Under the pieces are notes generated by a model. The model did not search any database. It was not told the DNA's origin and was given only the letters and a program-made list of their open reading frames with translations. From Eubacteriales bacterium (lineage in GTDB: Bacteria; Bacillota_A; Clostridia; Christensenellales; Aristaeellaceae), in contig JAUMYC010000106.1 of NCBI GenBank assembly GCA_030528845.1, forward strand, positions 1-8,568: 8,568 bases of DNA, in the 5' to 3' direction. Position numbers and translations under genes: made by a program. Positions 1 through 6,805 of this stretch are shown one piece after another. Every line of letters begins with the position of its first letter. Position 1 is the first letter of the stretch.

Positions 1-208
1 TTCTTCGTTTTTTGGCGTTTTTTCTTTTTTGCGGGGGCGCGCGGCTGCGCTTTCTCCCATGGCGCATTATAGCACACCACGCCCCCCCCGGGGAATGCCT
101 CGGAGCTATTATCGGCGACCAAAGTCCTGATCGACGGGCGCGCCACGCCCCCGCAAAGGAACGCCTCCCGCACCCCAAAGCGCGCCCTGTTAAATAAGGC
201 GGAAGCGG
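1..208. other. Upstream intergenic region without a supported gene
   Basis: No reading frame here looks like a protein gene. The left edge has three runs of six T (8-13, 18-23, 25-30), which could be the tail of a terminator for a + strand gene lying outside the window; the stem would also be outside, so this cannot be confirmed. A perfect 12-bp inverted repeat joins 28-39 (TTTGCGGGGGCG) and 146-157, separated by 106 nt. A run of eight C occurs at 82-89. No tRNA-like or rRNA-like sequence was recognised. Confidence 0.5.
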
Positions 209-237
209 TTGACACGAGCGCCCGGGAGGGGTAAAAT
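209..237 (+). promoter_or_regulatory. Sigma-A (sigma-70 type) promoter of the pyr operon
   Basis: The -35 box TTGACA (209-214) is a perfect consensus match. It is followed after exactly 17 bp by the -10 box TAAAAT (232-237), which matches TATAAT at five of six bases. The predicted transcription start is about 243-245, which coincides with the first paired base of the 5' leader hairpin at 245. It is the only strong promoter I found on the + strand, and it places a leader of roughly 215 nt ahead of pyrC, the length expected for an attenuator. Confidence 0.8.
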
Positions 238-244
238 ATCGGAT

Positions 245-291
245 AAGGGCCGTCGCAAACGAGAAGGCGGCGGCGCGCAACAACGGCCTTT
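245..291 (+). promoter_or_regulatory. 5'-terminal leader hairpin
   Basis: Bases 245-253 (AAGGGCCGT) pair with 283-291 (ACGGCCTTT) in a continuous 9-bp stem that includes one G-U pair (247/289). The 29-nt loop is rich in GCG. The stem begins where transcription should start, so it may protect the 5' end of the mRNA. Its 3' arm includes the CCTTTAA motif (287-293) that precedes the PyrR-like loop, so this hairpin could compete with attenuator folding. The pairing is seen in the sequence; the role is inferred. Confidence 0.5.
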
Positions 292-330
292 AAGTTCGGT
301 ACAGAGATGCCGGCAAGGTTTGCATAACCG
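287..330 (+). promoter_or_regulatory. PyrR-binding RNA loop (pyr attenuator, anti-antiterminator)
   Basis: The segment 302-318 reads CAGAGATGCCGGCAAGG, very close to the core of known PyrR binding loops as I recall it (roughly CAGAGAGGCUxGCAAGG). It is preceded by CCTTTAA (287-293), a motif often found just before such loops. It can fold as a lower stem CGGT/ACCG (297-300 with 327-330), a purine-rich internal loop (ACAGAG) and an upper stem ATGC/GCAT (307-310 with 322-325), which is the general shape of a PyrR target. In this family UMP- or UTP-bound PyrR stabilises the loop, which blocks the antiterminator and lets the downstream terminator form. Its place between a strong promoter and a pyr operon supports the call. 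The match is by eye, and pyrR itself is not in the window. Confidence 0.7.
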
Positions 331-351
331 CGTATGCCCAAGGGGTTTGCC

Positions 352-374
352 CGTGTGCTTTCGCGCGTTTTTTT
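352..374 (+). terminator. Leader intrinsic terminator (attenuator)
   Basis: CGTGTG (352-357) pairs with CGCGCG (362-367) around a CTTT tetraloop, giving a 6-bp stem with two G-U pairs, followed directly by seven T (368-374). It lies 86 nt before the pyrC start and just downstream of the PyrR-like loop, as expected for transcription attenuation. The stem is short, so strength is uncertain. A possible antiterminator pairs GGCAA (312-316) with TTGCC (347-351) over an inner stem GCATA/TATGC (322-326 with 333-337), but it touches only the base of the terminator. The switching details are therefore unresolved. Confidence 0.6.
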
Positions 375-393
375 ACGCATGCAAATCCCTGTC

Positions 394-431
394 GGGCTGT
401 TCCGATGGGGATATTTTTTATATCCGAGCCC
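394..431 (+). promoter_or_regulatory. Leader hairpin before the pyrC ribosome binding site
   Basis: GGGCT (394-398) pairs with AGCCC (427-431), and inside it GGATAT (409-414) pairs with ATATCC (420-425) around a five-T loop, leaving a 10-nt bulge on the left side. It ends 15 nt before the AGGAGG site (447-452) and leaves that site free. It may protect the 5' end of read-through mRNA. The T-run is inside the loop, so it is not a terminator. Confidence 0.35.
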
Positions 432-459
432 AACACGCTGCAAAACAGGAGGAAACCAC

Positions 460-1725
460 ATGACTACGGCCTATACGGGTGCGAAGGTCTGGACCGGCGA
501 AGGCTTCGTCGAGGTCGATTTTACCGTCGAAAACGGCGTCTTTGCCCAAATCGGCAAGCTGTCGAACAAAGCCGACAGGGAAGTTTCCCTCTCCGGCCTG
601 TTTGTGTTTCCCGGCTTTGCGGATGTGCATGTGCATTTCCGTGAGCCGGGTTTTTCGTATAAAGAGACGATCCGCACGGGCTCTCTGGCGGCGGCGGCCG
701 GCGGCTATACCGCCGTGTGCACCATGCCCAACCTCAGCCCCGCGCCGGACAGCGCCGAGACGCTCGCCGCGCAGCTGAGCGCCATCGAAAAGGACGCGTG
801 CATCCGGGTCGTGCCCTACGGCACGATCACCAAGGACCGCGCAGGCCGGGAGCTGGCCGACCTCGCCTCCATGGCGCAGCACGTCGCGGGCTTCTCCGAC
901 GACGGCACCGGCGTGAACGACCCGGCGCTGCTCAAAGAGGCCATGGCCGAGGCCGCGCGCCTTGGCAAGGTCATCGCCGCGCACAGCGAAGACCCCGCGC
1001 TCATCGAGCAGGGCGGCTGCATCCACAAGGGCGCGTTCGCCGCGGAACACGGCTACGCGGGCATCAGCTCCGAGAGCGAATGGAAGCCCGTGGAGCGCGA
1101 CCTCGGCCTGCTGGGCCAGAGCGGCTGCGCGTGGCACGTCTGCCACATCTCCACCAAGGAAACGGTCGAGATCATCCGCCGGGCGAAGGCCGCGGGCGTG
1201 AACGTGACCTGCGAGACCGCGCCGCATTACCTCGTCATGAATGACTCGATGCTGCAGGAGGACGGCCGCTTCAAGATGAACCCGCCCATCCGCTCCGAGG
1301 AAGACCGGCTCGCGCTGGTCGAAGGCCTCAAGGACGGCACCATCGACATCATCGCCACCGACCACGCGCCCCATTCCGCCGAGGAAAAGGCACGGGGCCT
1401 CTCCGGCAGCGCCATGGGCGTCGTCGGCATAGAGACCGCCTTCCCCATGCTCTACACGCACCTCGTCCTGCCCGGCATCGTGCCCATGCAGCGCGTCCTC
1501 GAGGCGCTCACCACCGCCCCGCGCGAGCGCTTCGGCCTGGGCGGCGGCGTCATCGAAGAGGGCGCAGAGGCCTCCTTCACCGTCTACGATCCTTCCATCG
1601 AGACCGAGGTCGACCCGGCCTCCTTCCTCTCCATGGGCCGCGCCACTCCCTTTGCCGGCTGGAAGCAGACGGGCGCCATCGTGCGTACCGTGTATCAGGG
1701 AAACGAAGTCTTCACCCGCGAATGA
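460..1725 (+). CDS. pyrC: Dihydroorotase PyrC (class I type)
   Basis: This zinc amidohydrolase catalyses the third step of UMP synthesis, reversible cyclisation of N-carbamoyl-L-aspartate to dihydroorotate, in the cytoplasm. The protein is 421 aa, normal for the long bacterial form. Visible motifs are D55-x-H57-x-H59-FREPG (metal binding), FSDDGTGV with D147/D148 (the metal-ligand Asp region of Bacillus/Aquifex-type enzymes), AHSED at H175, CHIST at H229, KMNPPIR at 272-278 (substrate binding) and DHAPH at 301-305 (catalytic Asp). The start at 460 has AGGAGG at 447-452, 7 nt away. An in-frame ATG at 334 is rejected because it lies in the leader, ahead of the terminator, and lacks a Shine-Dalgarno. 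It is the first gene of the operon; carB follows after 73 nt. The early codons are less GC-rich than the rest. The identification is secure. Confidence 0.96.
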   Translation: MTTAYTGAKVWTGEGFVEVDFTVENGVFAQIGKLSNKADREVSLSGLFVFPGFADVHVHFREPGFSYKETIRTGSLAAAAGGYTAVCTMPNLSPAPDSAETLAAQLSAIEKDACIRVVPYGTITKDRAGRELADLASMAQHVAGFSDDGTGVNDPALLKEAMAEAARLGKVIAAHSEDPALIEQGGCIHKGAFAAEHGYAGISSESEWKPVERDLGLLGQSGCAWHVCHISTKETVEIIRRAKAAGVNVTCETAPHYLVMNDSMLQEDGRFKMNPPIRSEEDRLALVEGLKDGTIDIIATDHAPHSAEEKARGLSGSAMGVVGIETAFPMLYTHLVLPGIVPMQRVLEALTTAPRERFGLGGGVIEEGAEASFTVYDPSIETEVDPASFLSMGRATPFAGWKQTGAIVRTVYQGNEVFTRE

Positions 1726-1798
1726 ACCCGGCCCCGCGCCGGTTTCCATAACAGTTTACGAACCGACCAAACGCATATGAAGCAGGAGGGAAACACCC

Positions 1799-4700
1799 AT
1801 GCCCAAGCGCACAGACATCAAAAAAGTCATGATCATCGGCTCCGGCCCCATCGTCATCGGCCAGGCGGCGGAGTTTGACTACGCCGGCACGCAGGCCTGC
1901 CTCGCCCTGAAGGAAGAGGGCTATGAGGTCGTCCTGGTCAACTCCAACCCCGCCACCATCATGACCGACACCTCCATCGCCCACAAGGTCTACATGGAGC
2001 CGCTCACGCTCGAATACGTCGCCCGCATCCTGCGCTACGAGCGCCCGGACGCCATCATCCCCGGCATCGGCGGCCAGACCGGCCTGAACCTTGCCATGCA
2101 GCTGGAAAAGAAGGGCGTGCTGCGCGAGTGCGGCGTGGAGCTGCTGGGCACCAAGAGCGAGTCCATCGAGCGCGCGGAAGACCGCGAGCTGTTCAAGGAG
2201 CTGTGCGAGGAGATCGGCGAGCCGGTCATCCCCTCCCGCATCACCTATTCCCTTGAAGAGGCCCATCAGGCCGCCAAGGAGATCGGCTATCCGGTCGTCC
2301 TGCGCCCCGCCTTCACCCTCGGCGGCACCGGCGGCGGCTTTGCCGACAACGAAGAGGAGCTCGAGGAGATCGGCCGCGGCGCCTTCCGCCTCAGCCCCGT
2401 GCATCAGGTGCTCATCGAAAAGAGCGTCAAGGGCTATAAGGAGATCGAGTTCGAAGTCATGCGCGACGGCTCCGATACCGCCATCCCGATCTGCGGCATG
2501 GAAAACATCGACCCCGTGGGCGTGCATACCGGCGACAGCGTGGTCGTGGCCCCGATCCTCTCCCTCTCCAAGGAAGACGAGAGCATGCTGTGCAATTCCG
2601 CGCTCAAGATCATCCGTGCGCTGCAGATCGAAGGCGGCTGCAACGTGCAGTTTGCCCTCAACCCCAAGACCAGCGAATACTTCCTCATCGAGGTCAACCC
2701 GCGCGTGAGCCGCTCCTCCGCGCTGGCCTCCAAGGCCTCCGGCTATCCCATCGCGCGCGTCACCGCGAAGATCGCCATGGGCATGCGCCTGAACGAGATC
2801 CCGATCGCCAACACCACCGCGGCCTTCGTGCCGAGGCTGGATTACATCGTGGCCAAGTATCCGCGCTTCCCCTTCGATAAATTCGCCGACGCGGACAACC
2901 ACCTGAGCACGCAGATGAAGGCCACGGGCGAGGTTATGGCCATCGGCTCGAACCTCTCCGAATGCCTGCTCAAGGCCGTGCGCTCCCTCGAGACCGGCGT
3001 GCACCACCTCTACATGCCCAAGTTCGACGAGTTCTCCTTCGATGAGCTCAAGGCCTACATGGGCACCTTCCGCGACGACACACTCTTCGCCGTGGCGCAG
3101 TTCTTCCGTCTCGGCGGCGATATCGAGACCGCGCACGCCATCACGAAGATCACCCGCCTCTTCCTGGAATGCCTGATGGAAATGGTCTCCACCGAAAAGG
3201 CGCTCGCCGCCGCGCCGACCGACCCGGCCGTGCTGCGCCGCGCCAAAGAGCTCGGCTTCGGCGACAGGGCCATCGCCCGCTACACCGGCTCGAACGAGCT
3301 GAGCGTGCGCGCGCTGCGCAAGGAAAACGGCATCGTTCCGGTCTATCGCATGGTGGACACCTGCCACACCGGCGCGTACATCCCCTACTTCTACTCCTCC
3401 TACACCGGCGAGAACGAGGCCCTGCGCGACGAGCGCGAAAAGGTCGTCGTGCTCGGCGCCGGCCCCATCCGCATCGGTCAAGGCGTGGAGTTCGACTATT
3501 CCACCGTACACGCCGCCGGCGCCATCCGCGAGACGGGGCGCGAGGCCATCATCATCAACAACAACCCGGAGACCGTCTCCACCGACTATACCACCGCCGA
3601 CAAGCTCTACTTCGAGCCGCTCACGCCCGAGGACGTCATGAACGTGCTCGAGTATGAAAACGCGACGGACGTCATCGCCTCCCTCGGCGGCCAGACGGCC
3701 ATCAACCTCGCCCGCCCGCTCATGGAGCGCGGAGCGACCATCATCGGCACCGACGTCGAGGCCATCGACCGCGCCGAAAACCGCGATTCCTTCGAAAAAA
3801 TGCTCTCCGAGCTGCACATCCCGCAGCCGGCCGGCCGCGCCGTGACCAAGATCGAAGACGGCGTGCAGGCGGCCGAGGAGATCGGCTATCCGGTGCTGGT
3901 GCGCCCTTCCTTCGTGTTGGGCGGCCGCGCCATGCAGATCGTCGCCAACGAGGAGCAGCTGCGCCGCTATCTCAAGAACGCCGCCGCGCTCGATGAAGAC
4001 GCCCCCGTCCTGGTCGACCATTACATCCGCGGCAAGGAGCTCGAAGTCGACGCCATCTGCGACGGCCGTGACGTCTTCGTCGCCGGCATCATGGAGCTGG
4101 TCGAGCGCACGGGCGTACACTCCGGCGATTCCATCTCCGTCTATCCCTCCTTCTCCGTCTCCGGCAAGGTCAAGGGCACGATCCTGGAATACACCAAGAA
4201 GCTGGGCATCGGCCTTGGCATCGTGGGCCTGTACAACATCCAGTTCATCGTGGACAAGGACGAGAACGTGTTCGTCATCGAAGTGAACCCGCGCTCCTCG
4301 CGCACCGTTCCCTTCCTCTCCAAGTCCACCGGCTACTCTCTGGCCGACATCGCCACCAACGTCATCCTCGGCAAGACGCTCAAGGAGCAGGGCCTGTTCG
4401 ACCTCTATCCGGAGGAGAAAAAGCGCTGGTATGTCAAGGCGCCGGTCTTCTCCTTCACCAAACTGCGCGGTCTGGACGCCTACCTCAGCCCGGAAATGAA
4501 ATCCACCGGCGAGGCCATCGGCTATGACGACGCGCTCAACCGCGCTATGTACAAGGCGCTGCAGGCCTCCGGCATGACCCTGCAGAACTACGGCACGGTG
4601 CTCGTGTCCGTGGCGCACGACGACAAGGAAGAAGCCCTGCCGCTGGTGCAGCGCTTCTATGAGCTGGGCTTCAATATCGAGGCCACCGAGGGCACGGCGC

Positions 4701-4972
4701 TCTTCCTGCGCGAGCACGGCATCCGCACGCGCATCAAGTGCAAGATCTCCGAGGGCAGCGACGACATCCCCAACTCCATGCGCGCGGGCTACGTCTCCTA
4801 TGTCATCAACACGCGCAACATCTCCTCCGAGCATCAGGTGGCCGACGGCTCCGAGATCCGCCGCCTCGCGGTCGAGAACAACATCGCGCTGTTCTCCTCC
4901 CTCGATACGGTCAAGGTCGTACTGGACGTCCTCGAGGAGAGCACCATCAACATCTCCACCATCGACGCATGA
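1799..4972 (+). CDS. carB: Carbamoyl-phosphate synthase large subunit CarB
   Basis: CarB makes carbamoyl phosphate from bicarbonate, two ATP and ammonia; ammonia normally comes from glutamine through the CarA subunit. The 1057-aa length fits the family. The protein is an internal duplication. The first half starts with GSGPIVIGQ (14-22) and has an ATP-grasp domain with R169-PAFTLGGTGGG. The second half restarts with VVVLGAGPIRIGQ near 549 and has RPSFVLGGRAM at 702-712. A C-terminal MGS-like allosteric domain spans about 930-1057. Compared with E. coli CarB from memory, the UMP/IMP-site residues K954, T974, T977, K993 and N1015 have counterparts, while the T1017 position appears to be Arg. 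The start has AGGAGGG at 1784-1790. No glutaminase domain is fused and carA is not adjacent, which is unusual. The stop codon TGA is also the first three bases of a 66-bp direct repeat. In Bacillus the pyr-linked copy is called pyrAB. Confidence 0.97.
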   Translation: MPKRTDIKKVMIIGSGPIVIGQAAEFDYAGTQACLALKEEGYEVVLVNSNPATIMTDTSIAHKVYMEPLTLEYVARILRYERPDAIIPGIGGQTGLNLAMQLEKKGVLRECGVELLGTKSESIERAEDRELFKELCEEIGEPVIPSRITYSLEEAHQAAKEIGYPVVLRPAFTLGGTGGGFADNEEELEEIGRGAFRLSPVHQVLIEKSVKGYKEIEFEVMRDGSDTAIPICGMENIDPVGVHTGDSVVVAPILSLSKEDESMLCNSALKIIRALQIEGGCNVQFALNPKTSEYFLIEVNPRVSRSSALASKASGYPIARVTAKIAMGMRLNEIPIANTTAAFVPRLDYIVAKYPRFPFDKFADADNHLSTQMKATGEVMAIGSNLSECLLKAVRSLETGVHHLYMPKFDEFSFDELKAYMGTFRDDTLFAVAQFFRLGGDIETAHAITKITRLFLECLMEMVSTEKALAAAPTDPAVLRRAKELGFGDRAIARYTGSNELSVRALRKENGIVPVYRMVDTCHTGAYIPYFYSSYTGENEALRDEREKVVVLGAGPIRIGQGVEFDYSTVHAAGAIRETGREAIIINNNPETVSTDYTTADKLYFEPLTPEDVMNVLEYENATDVIASLGGQTAINLARPLMERGATIIGTDVEAIDRAENRDSFEKMLSELHIPQPAGRAVTKIEDGVQAAEEIGYPVLVRPSFVLGGRAMQIVANEEQLRRYLKNAAALDEDAPVLVDHYIRGKELEVDAICDGRDVFVAGIMELVERTGVHSGDSISVYPSFSVSGKVKGTILEYTKKLGIGLGIVGLYNIQFIVDKDENVFVIEVNPRSSRTVPFLSKSTGYSLADIATNVILGKTLKEQGLFDLYPEEKKRWYVKAPVFSFTKLRGLDAYLSPEMKSTGEAIGYDDALNRAMYKALQASGMTLQNYGTVLVSVAHDDKEEALPLVQRFYELGFNIEATEGTALFLREHGIRTRIKCKISEGSDDIPNSMRAGYVSYVINTRNISSEHQVADGSEIRRLAVENNIALFSSLDTVKVVLDVLEESTINISTIDA

Positions 4973-5035
4973 TGGATCGTCGCCGCCATAAATGCCGGCG
5001 ACACGCGCGAGCGGCGCAAGCGCCCGCTCCGCTGA
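4970..5035. repeat. 66-bp direct repeat, copy 1
   Basis: This segment is identical, base for base, to 5045-5110 (period 75 bp, 9-bp spacer TCCTGTAAC at 5036-5044). It begins on the carB stop codon TGA and ends in CTGA. Each copy can form two hairpins: GTCGCCG/CGGCGAC (4979-4985 with 4996-5002) and GAGCGG/CCGCTC (5009-5014 with 5024-5029). No T-run follows, so it is not an intrinsic terminator. The paired-hairpin build resembles REP/BIME-type extragenic elements or a very recent local duplication. Identity is seen directly; the origin is inferred. Confidence 0.95.
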
Positions 5036-5044
5036 TCCTGTAAC

Positions 5045-5110
5045 TGATGGATCGTCGCCGCCATAAATGCCGGCGACACGCGCGAGCGGCGCAAGCGCCC
5101 GCTCCGCTGA
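5045..5110. repeat. 66-bp direct repeat, copy 2
   Basis: This is the second perfect copy of the element starting at 4970. Its hairpins fall at 5054-5060/5071-5077 and 5084-5089/5099-5104. The flanks differ from those of copy 1 (AAC before, GCAATACATC after), so identity stops sharply at both ends. It lies 58 nt before the pyrK start codon. With no selection for coding visible, absolute identity suggests recent duplication or active copy exchange. Confidence 0.95.
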
Positions 5111-5121
5111 GCAATACATCT

Positions 5122-5143
5122 CCCGGGCGGGCAGCCGCCCGGG
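5122..5143 (+). promoter_or_regulatory. GC-only hairpin before pyrK
   Basis: CCCGGGCGG (5122-5130) pairs perfectly with CCGCCCGGG (5135-5143) around a GCAG tetraloop, a very stable 9-bp stem. No T-run follows, so Rho-independent termination is unlikely. It stands 13 nt before the AAGGAGG site of pyrK (5157-5163). A role as a 3' or 5' mRNA stabiliser, or as a boundary that sets carB and pyrK levels apart, is inference. Confidence 0.6.
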
Positions 5144-5168
5144 CATCACAATACACAAGGAGGACGGC

Positions 5169-5909
5169 ATGAAAGACAGCCTCTTTACCGTGCGCTCCAA
5201 CCGCGAGATCGCCTATCTCATGTATGAGATGCGCCTGAGCGGCCCGGCGGCGGACTGCATGCGCCCCGGCACGTTCGTCAACCTGAAGATCGAAGGAAAC
5301 TATCTGCGCAGGCCCATCTCCGTGTGCGACGCGAGCGAGGACGAGCTCGTGCTGCTCTACAAGGTCGTGGGCGAGGGCACGAAGAAAATGGCCGGGATGA
5401 CCGAGGGCGACACGATCATGATCCTCACGGGCCTCGGCAACGGCTATGACACCTCCAAATCCGGCGACAGGCCGCTGCTCCTTGGCGGCGGCAGCGGCGT
5501 GGCCCCGCTCTATCAGCTGGCCAAGCGGCTCCTCGCCGAGGGCAAGCACCCCGCAGCTGCGCTGGGCTTTGGCTCCAAGCGCGACGTCTACTATGCCGAG
5601 GAGCTGCGCGCGCTGGGCGTGCCCGTCTCCGTCGCCACCGTGGACGGCACCGAGGGCGTGCAGGGCTTCGTGACCGAGGCCATGCCCGAAGAATACACCT
5701 ATACCTATTCCTGCGGCCCGGAGCCGATGCTCAAAGCCATCCATGCCAAGAGCACCACTTCCGGCCAGTACAGCTTCGAAGAGCGCATGGGCTGCGGCTT
5801 CGGCGCGTGCATGGGCTGCAGCTGCGAAACTGTGACGGGCTATAAGCGCATCTGCCGCGACGGCCCCGTTCTGGAAAAGGAGGAGATCCTGTGGCCGACA
5901 CGCGCGTAA
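5169..5909 (+). CDS. pyrK: Dihydroorotate dehydrogenase 1B electron-transfer subunit PyrK
   Basis: PyrK is the FAD and [2Fe-2S] subunit of the heterotetrameric class 1B dihydroorotate dehydrogenase. It carries electrons from the FMN of PyrD to NAD+, so orotate formation does not depend on membrane quinones, which fits an anaerobe. The 246-aa protein has the expected order: a ferredoxin-reductase-like FAD domain with R48-P-I-S51, an NAD-binding segment LLLGGGSGVAP at 103-113, and a C-terminal cluster C209-x4-C214-x2-C217-x11-C229 for the [2Fe-2S] centre; C219 is an extra Cys inside it. The start is chosen from AAGGAGG at 5157-5163, 5 nt before the ATG; an upstream in-frame extension would run into the direct repeat. 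Its end overlaps pyrD by 19 nt, consistent with coupled synthesis of the two subunits. Confidence 0.95.
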   Translation: MKDSLFTVRSNREIAYLMYEMRLSGPAADCMRPGTFVNLKIEGNYLRRPISVCDASEDELVLLYKVVGEGTKKMAGMTEGDTIMILTGLGNGYDTSKSGDRPLLLGGGSGVAPLYQLAKRLLAEGKHPAAALGFGSKRDVYYAEELRALGVPVSVATVDGTEGVQGFVTEAMPEEYTYTYSCGPEPMLKAIHAKSTTSGQYSFEERMGCGFGACMGCSCETVTGYKRICRDGPVLEKEEILWPTRA

Positions 5910-6805
5910 CCCTCTGCGACATCGAAATGTCCAACCCCATCGTGCCCGCCAGCGGCACCTTCGGCTATGGCTACGAGTTCGCCGAGCTCTACGACATCAA
6001 CACTCTGGGCTCCTTCTCCTGCAAGGGCACCACCTGGAACGAGCGCTTCGGCAACGCCACCCCGCGCATCGCCGAATGCGAGGGCGGCATGCTCAACAGC
6101 GTCGGGCTGCAGAACCCCGGCGTGCATAAGGTCATCGCAAACGAGCTGCCCAGGCTCAAGAAGGTCTTCCACAAGCCCATGGTGGCCAATGTTTCCGGCT
6201 TCGCGCTCGAAGAATTTGTGAACACCTGCGCCCTGATGGACAAGGAGGAGCAGGTCGGCTGGCTGGAGGTCAATATCTCCTGCCCGAACGTACACGGCGG
6301 CGGCATGTCCTTCGGCGTGACGTGCGAAGGCGCGGCCGAGGTGACCAAGGCCGTCAAGGCCGTCGTCAAAAAGCCGGTCATCGTCAAGCTCTCCCCGAAC
6401 GTGACCGACATCGTGTCCATCGCTAAGGCCGTTGAGGCGGCCGGCGCGGACGGACTTTGCCTGATCAACACCCTCATGGGCATGCGCATCGACCCGCGCA
6501 TCCGCAGGCCCATCCTCGCCAATAAGACCGGCGGCATGTCCGGCGGCGCCATCTTCCCCATTGCCATCCGCATGATCTATCAGGTCTATGAGGCCGTGCA
6601 GATCCCCATCATGGGCTGTGGCGGCGTCTCGACCGCCGAGCAGGTCATCGAGATGATGCTCGCCGGCGCGACTGCCGTGCAGGTGGGCGCGGCCAACCTT
6701 GTCGACCCGTGGGCGTGCGAGAAGATCGTGAAGGATCTGCCCGCCGCCATGGAAAAATACCGCATCGAAAATCTGAAGGATATTATAGGAGGAGCACACC
6801 AATGA
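5891..6805 (+). CDS. pyrD: Dihydroorotate dehydrogenase 1B catalytic subunit PyrD
   Basis: PyrD is the FMN-containing subunit that oxidises dihydroorotate to orotate, the fourth step of UMP synthesis, in the cytosol together with PyrK. The 304-aa length fits the 1B class. Visible signatures are [13 protein letters not shown] near the N-terminus, the NISCPN loop with C131 as the catalytic base (class 1 enzymes use Cys; class 2 use Ser), [27 protein letters not shown], and the FMN phosphate-binding end [12 protein letters not shown]...[10 protein letters not shown]. It starts with GTG at 5891, supported by AAGGAGG at 5877-5883 (7 nt), inside the last codons of pyrK. Its stop overlaps the pyrF start as ATGA. 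The neighbouring pyrK confirms the 1B assignment. Confidence 0.96.
   Translation: MADTRVTLCDIEMSNPIVPASGTFGYGYEFAELYDINTLGSFSCKGTTWNERFGNATPRIAECEGGMLNSVGLQNPGVHKVIANELPRLKKVFHKPMVANVSGFALEEFVNTCALMDKEEQVGWLEVNISCPNVHGGGMSFGVTCEGAAEVTKAVKAVVKKPVIVKLSPNVTDIVSIAKAVEAAGADGLCLINTLMGMRIDPRIRRPILANKTGGMSGGAIFPIAIRMIYQVYEAVQIPIMGCGGVSTAEQVIEMMLAGATAVQVGAANLVDPWACEKIVKDLPAAMEKYRIENLKDIIGGAHQ

Noticed and set aside
12..197. 61-codon frame at the left edge
   Set aside because: It begins with TTG in a T-rich run without a ribosome binding site, and the peptide shows no family features.
334..459. Earlier in-frame ATG giving pyrC 42 extra residues
   Set aside because: It starts between the PyrR-like loop and the terminator, lacks a Shine-Dalgarno, and the extension does not resemble dihydroorotase N-termini. 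AGGAGG at 447-452 fixes the start at 460.
1725..1744. Terminator after pyrC
   Set aside because: Only a bulged hairpin of about 5 bp (CCGGC/GCCGG, 1728-1742) followed by TTT, and carB follows at once with a strong ribosome binding site. Read-through is expected.
418..1749. 443-codon minus-strand frame opposite pyrC
   Set aside because: Same cause: high GC at third codon positions opens the antisense frame. The composition is low in normal hydrophobic pattern and no motif is visible.
4970..5110. CRISPR array or IS element in the carB-pyrK gap
   Set aside because: Only two units with a 9-bp spacer, no transposase frame and no terminal inverted repeats. It does not fit either class.
1712..5200. 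1162-codon open frame on the minus strand, antisense to carB
   Set aside because: It mirrors the G/C-ending codons of carB, gives a biased Gly/Asp/Val/His-rich product with no recognisable domain, and includes the repeat read twice. It is a shadow of the real gene.
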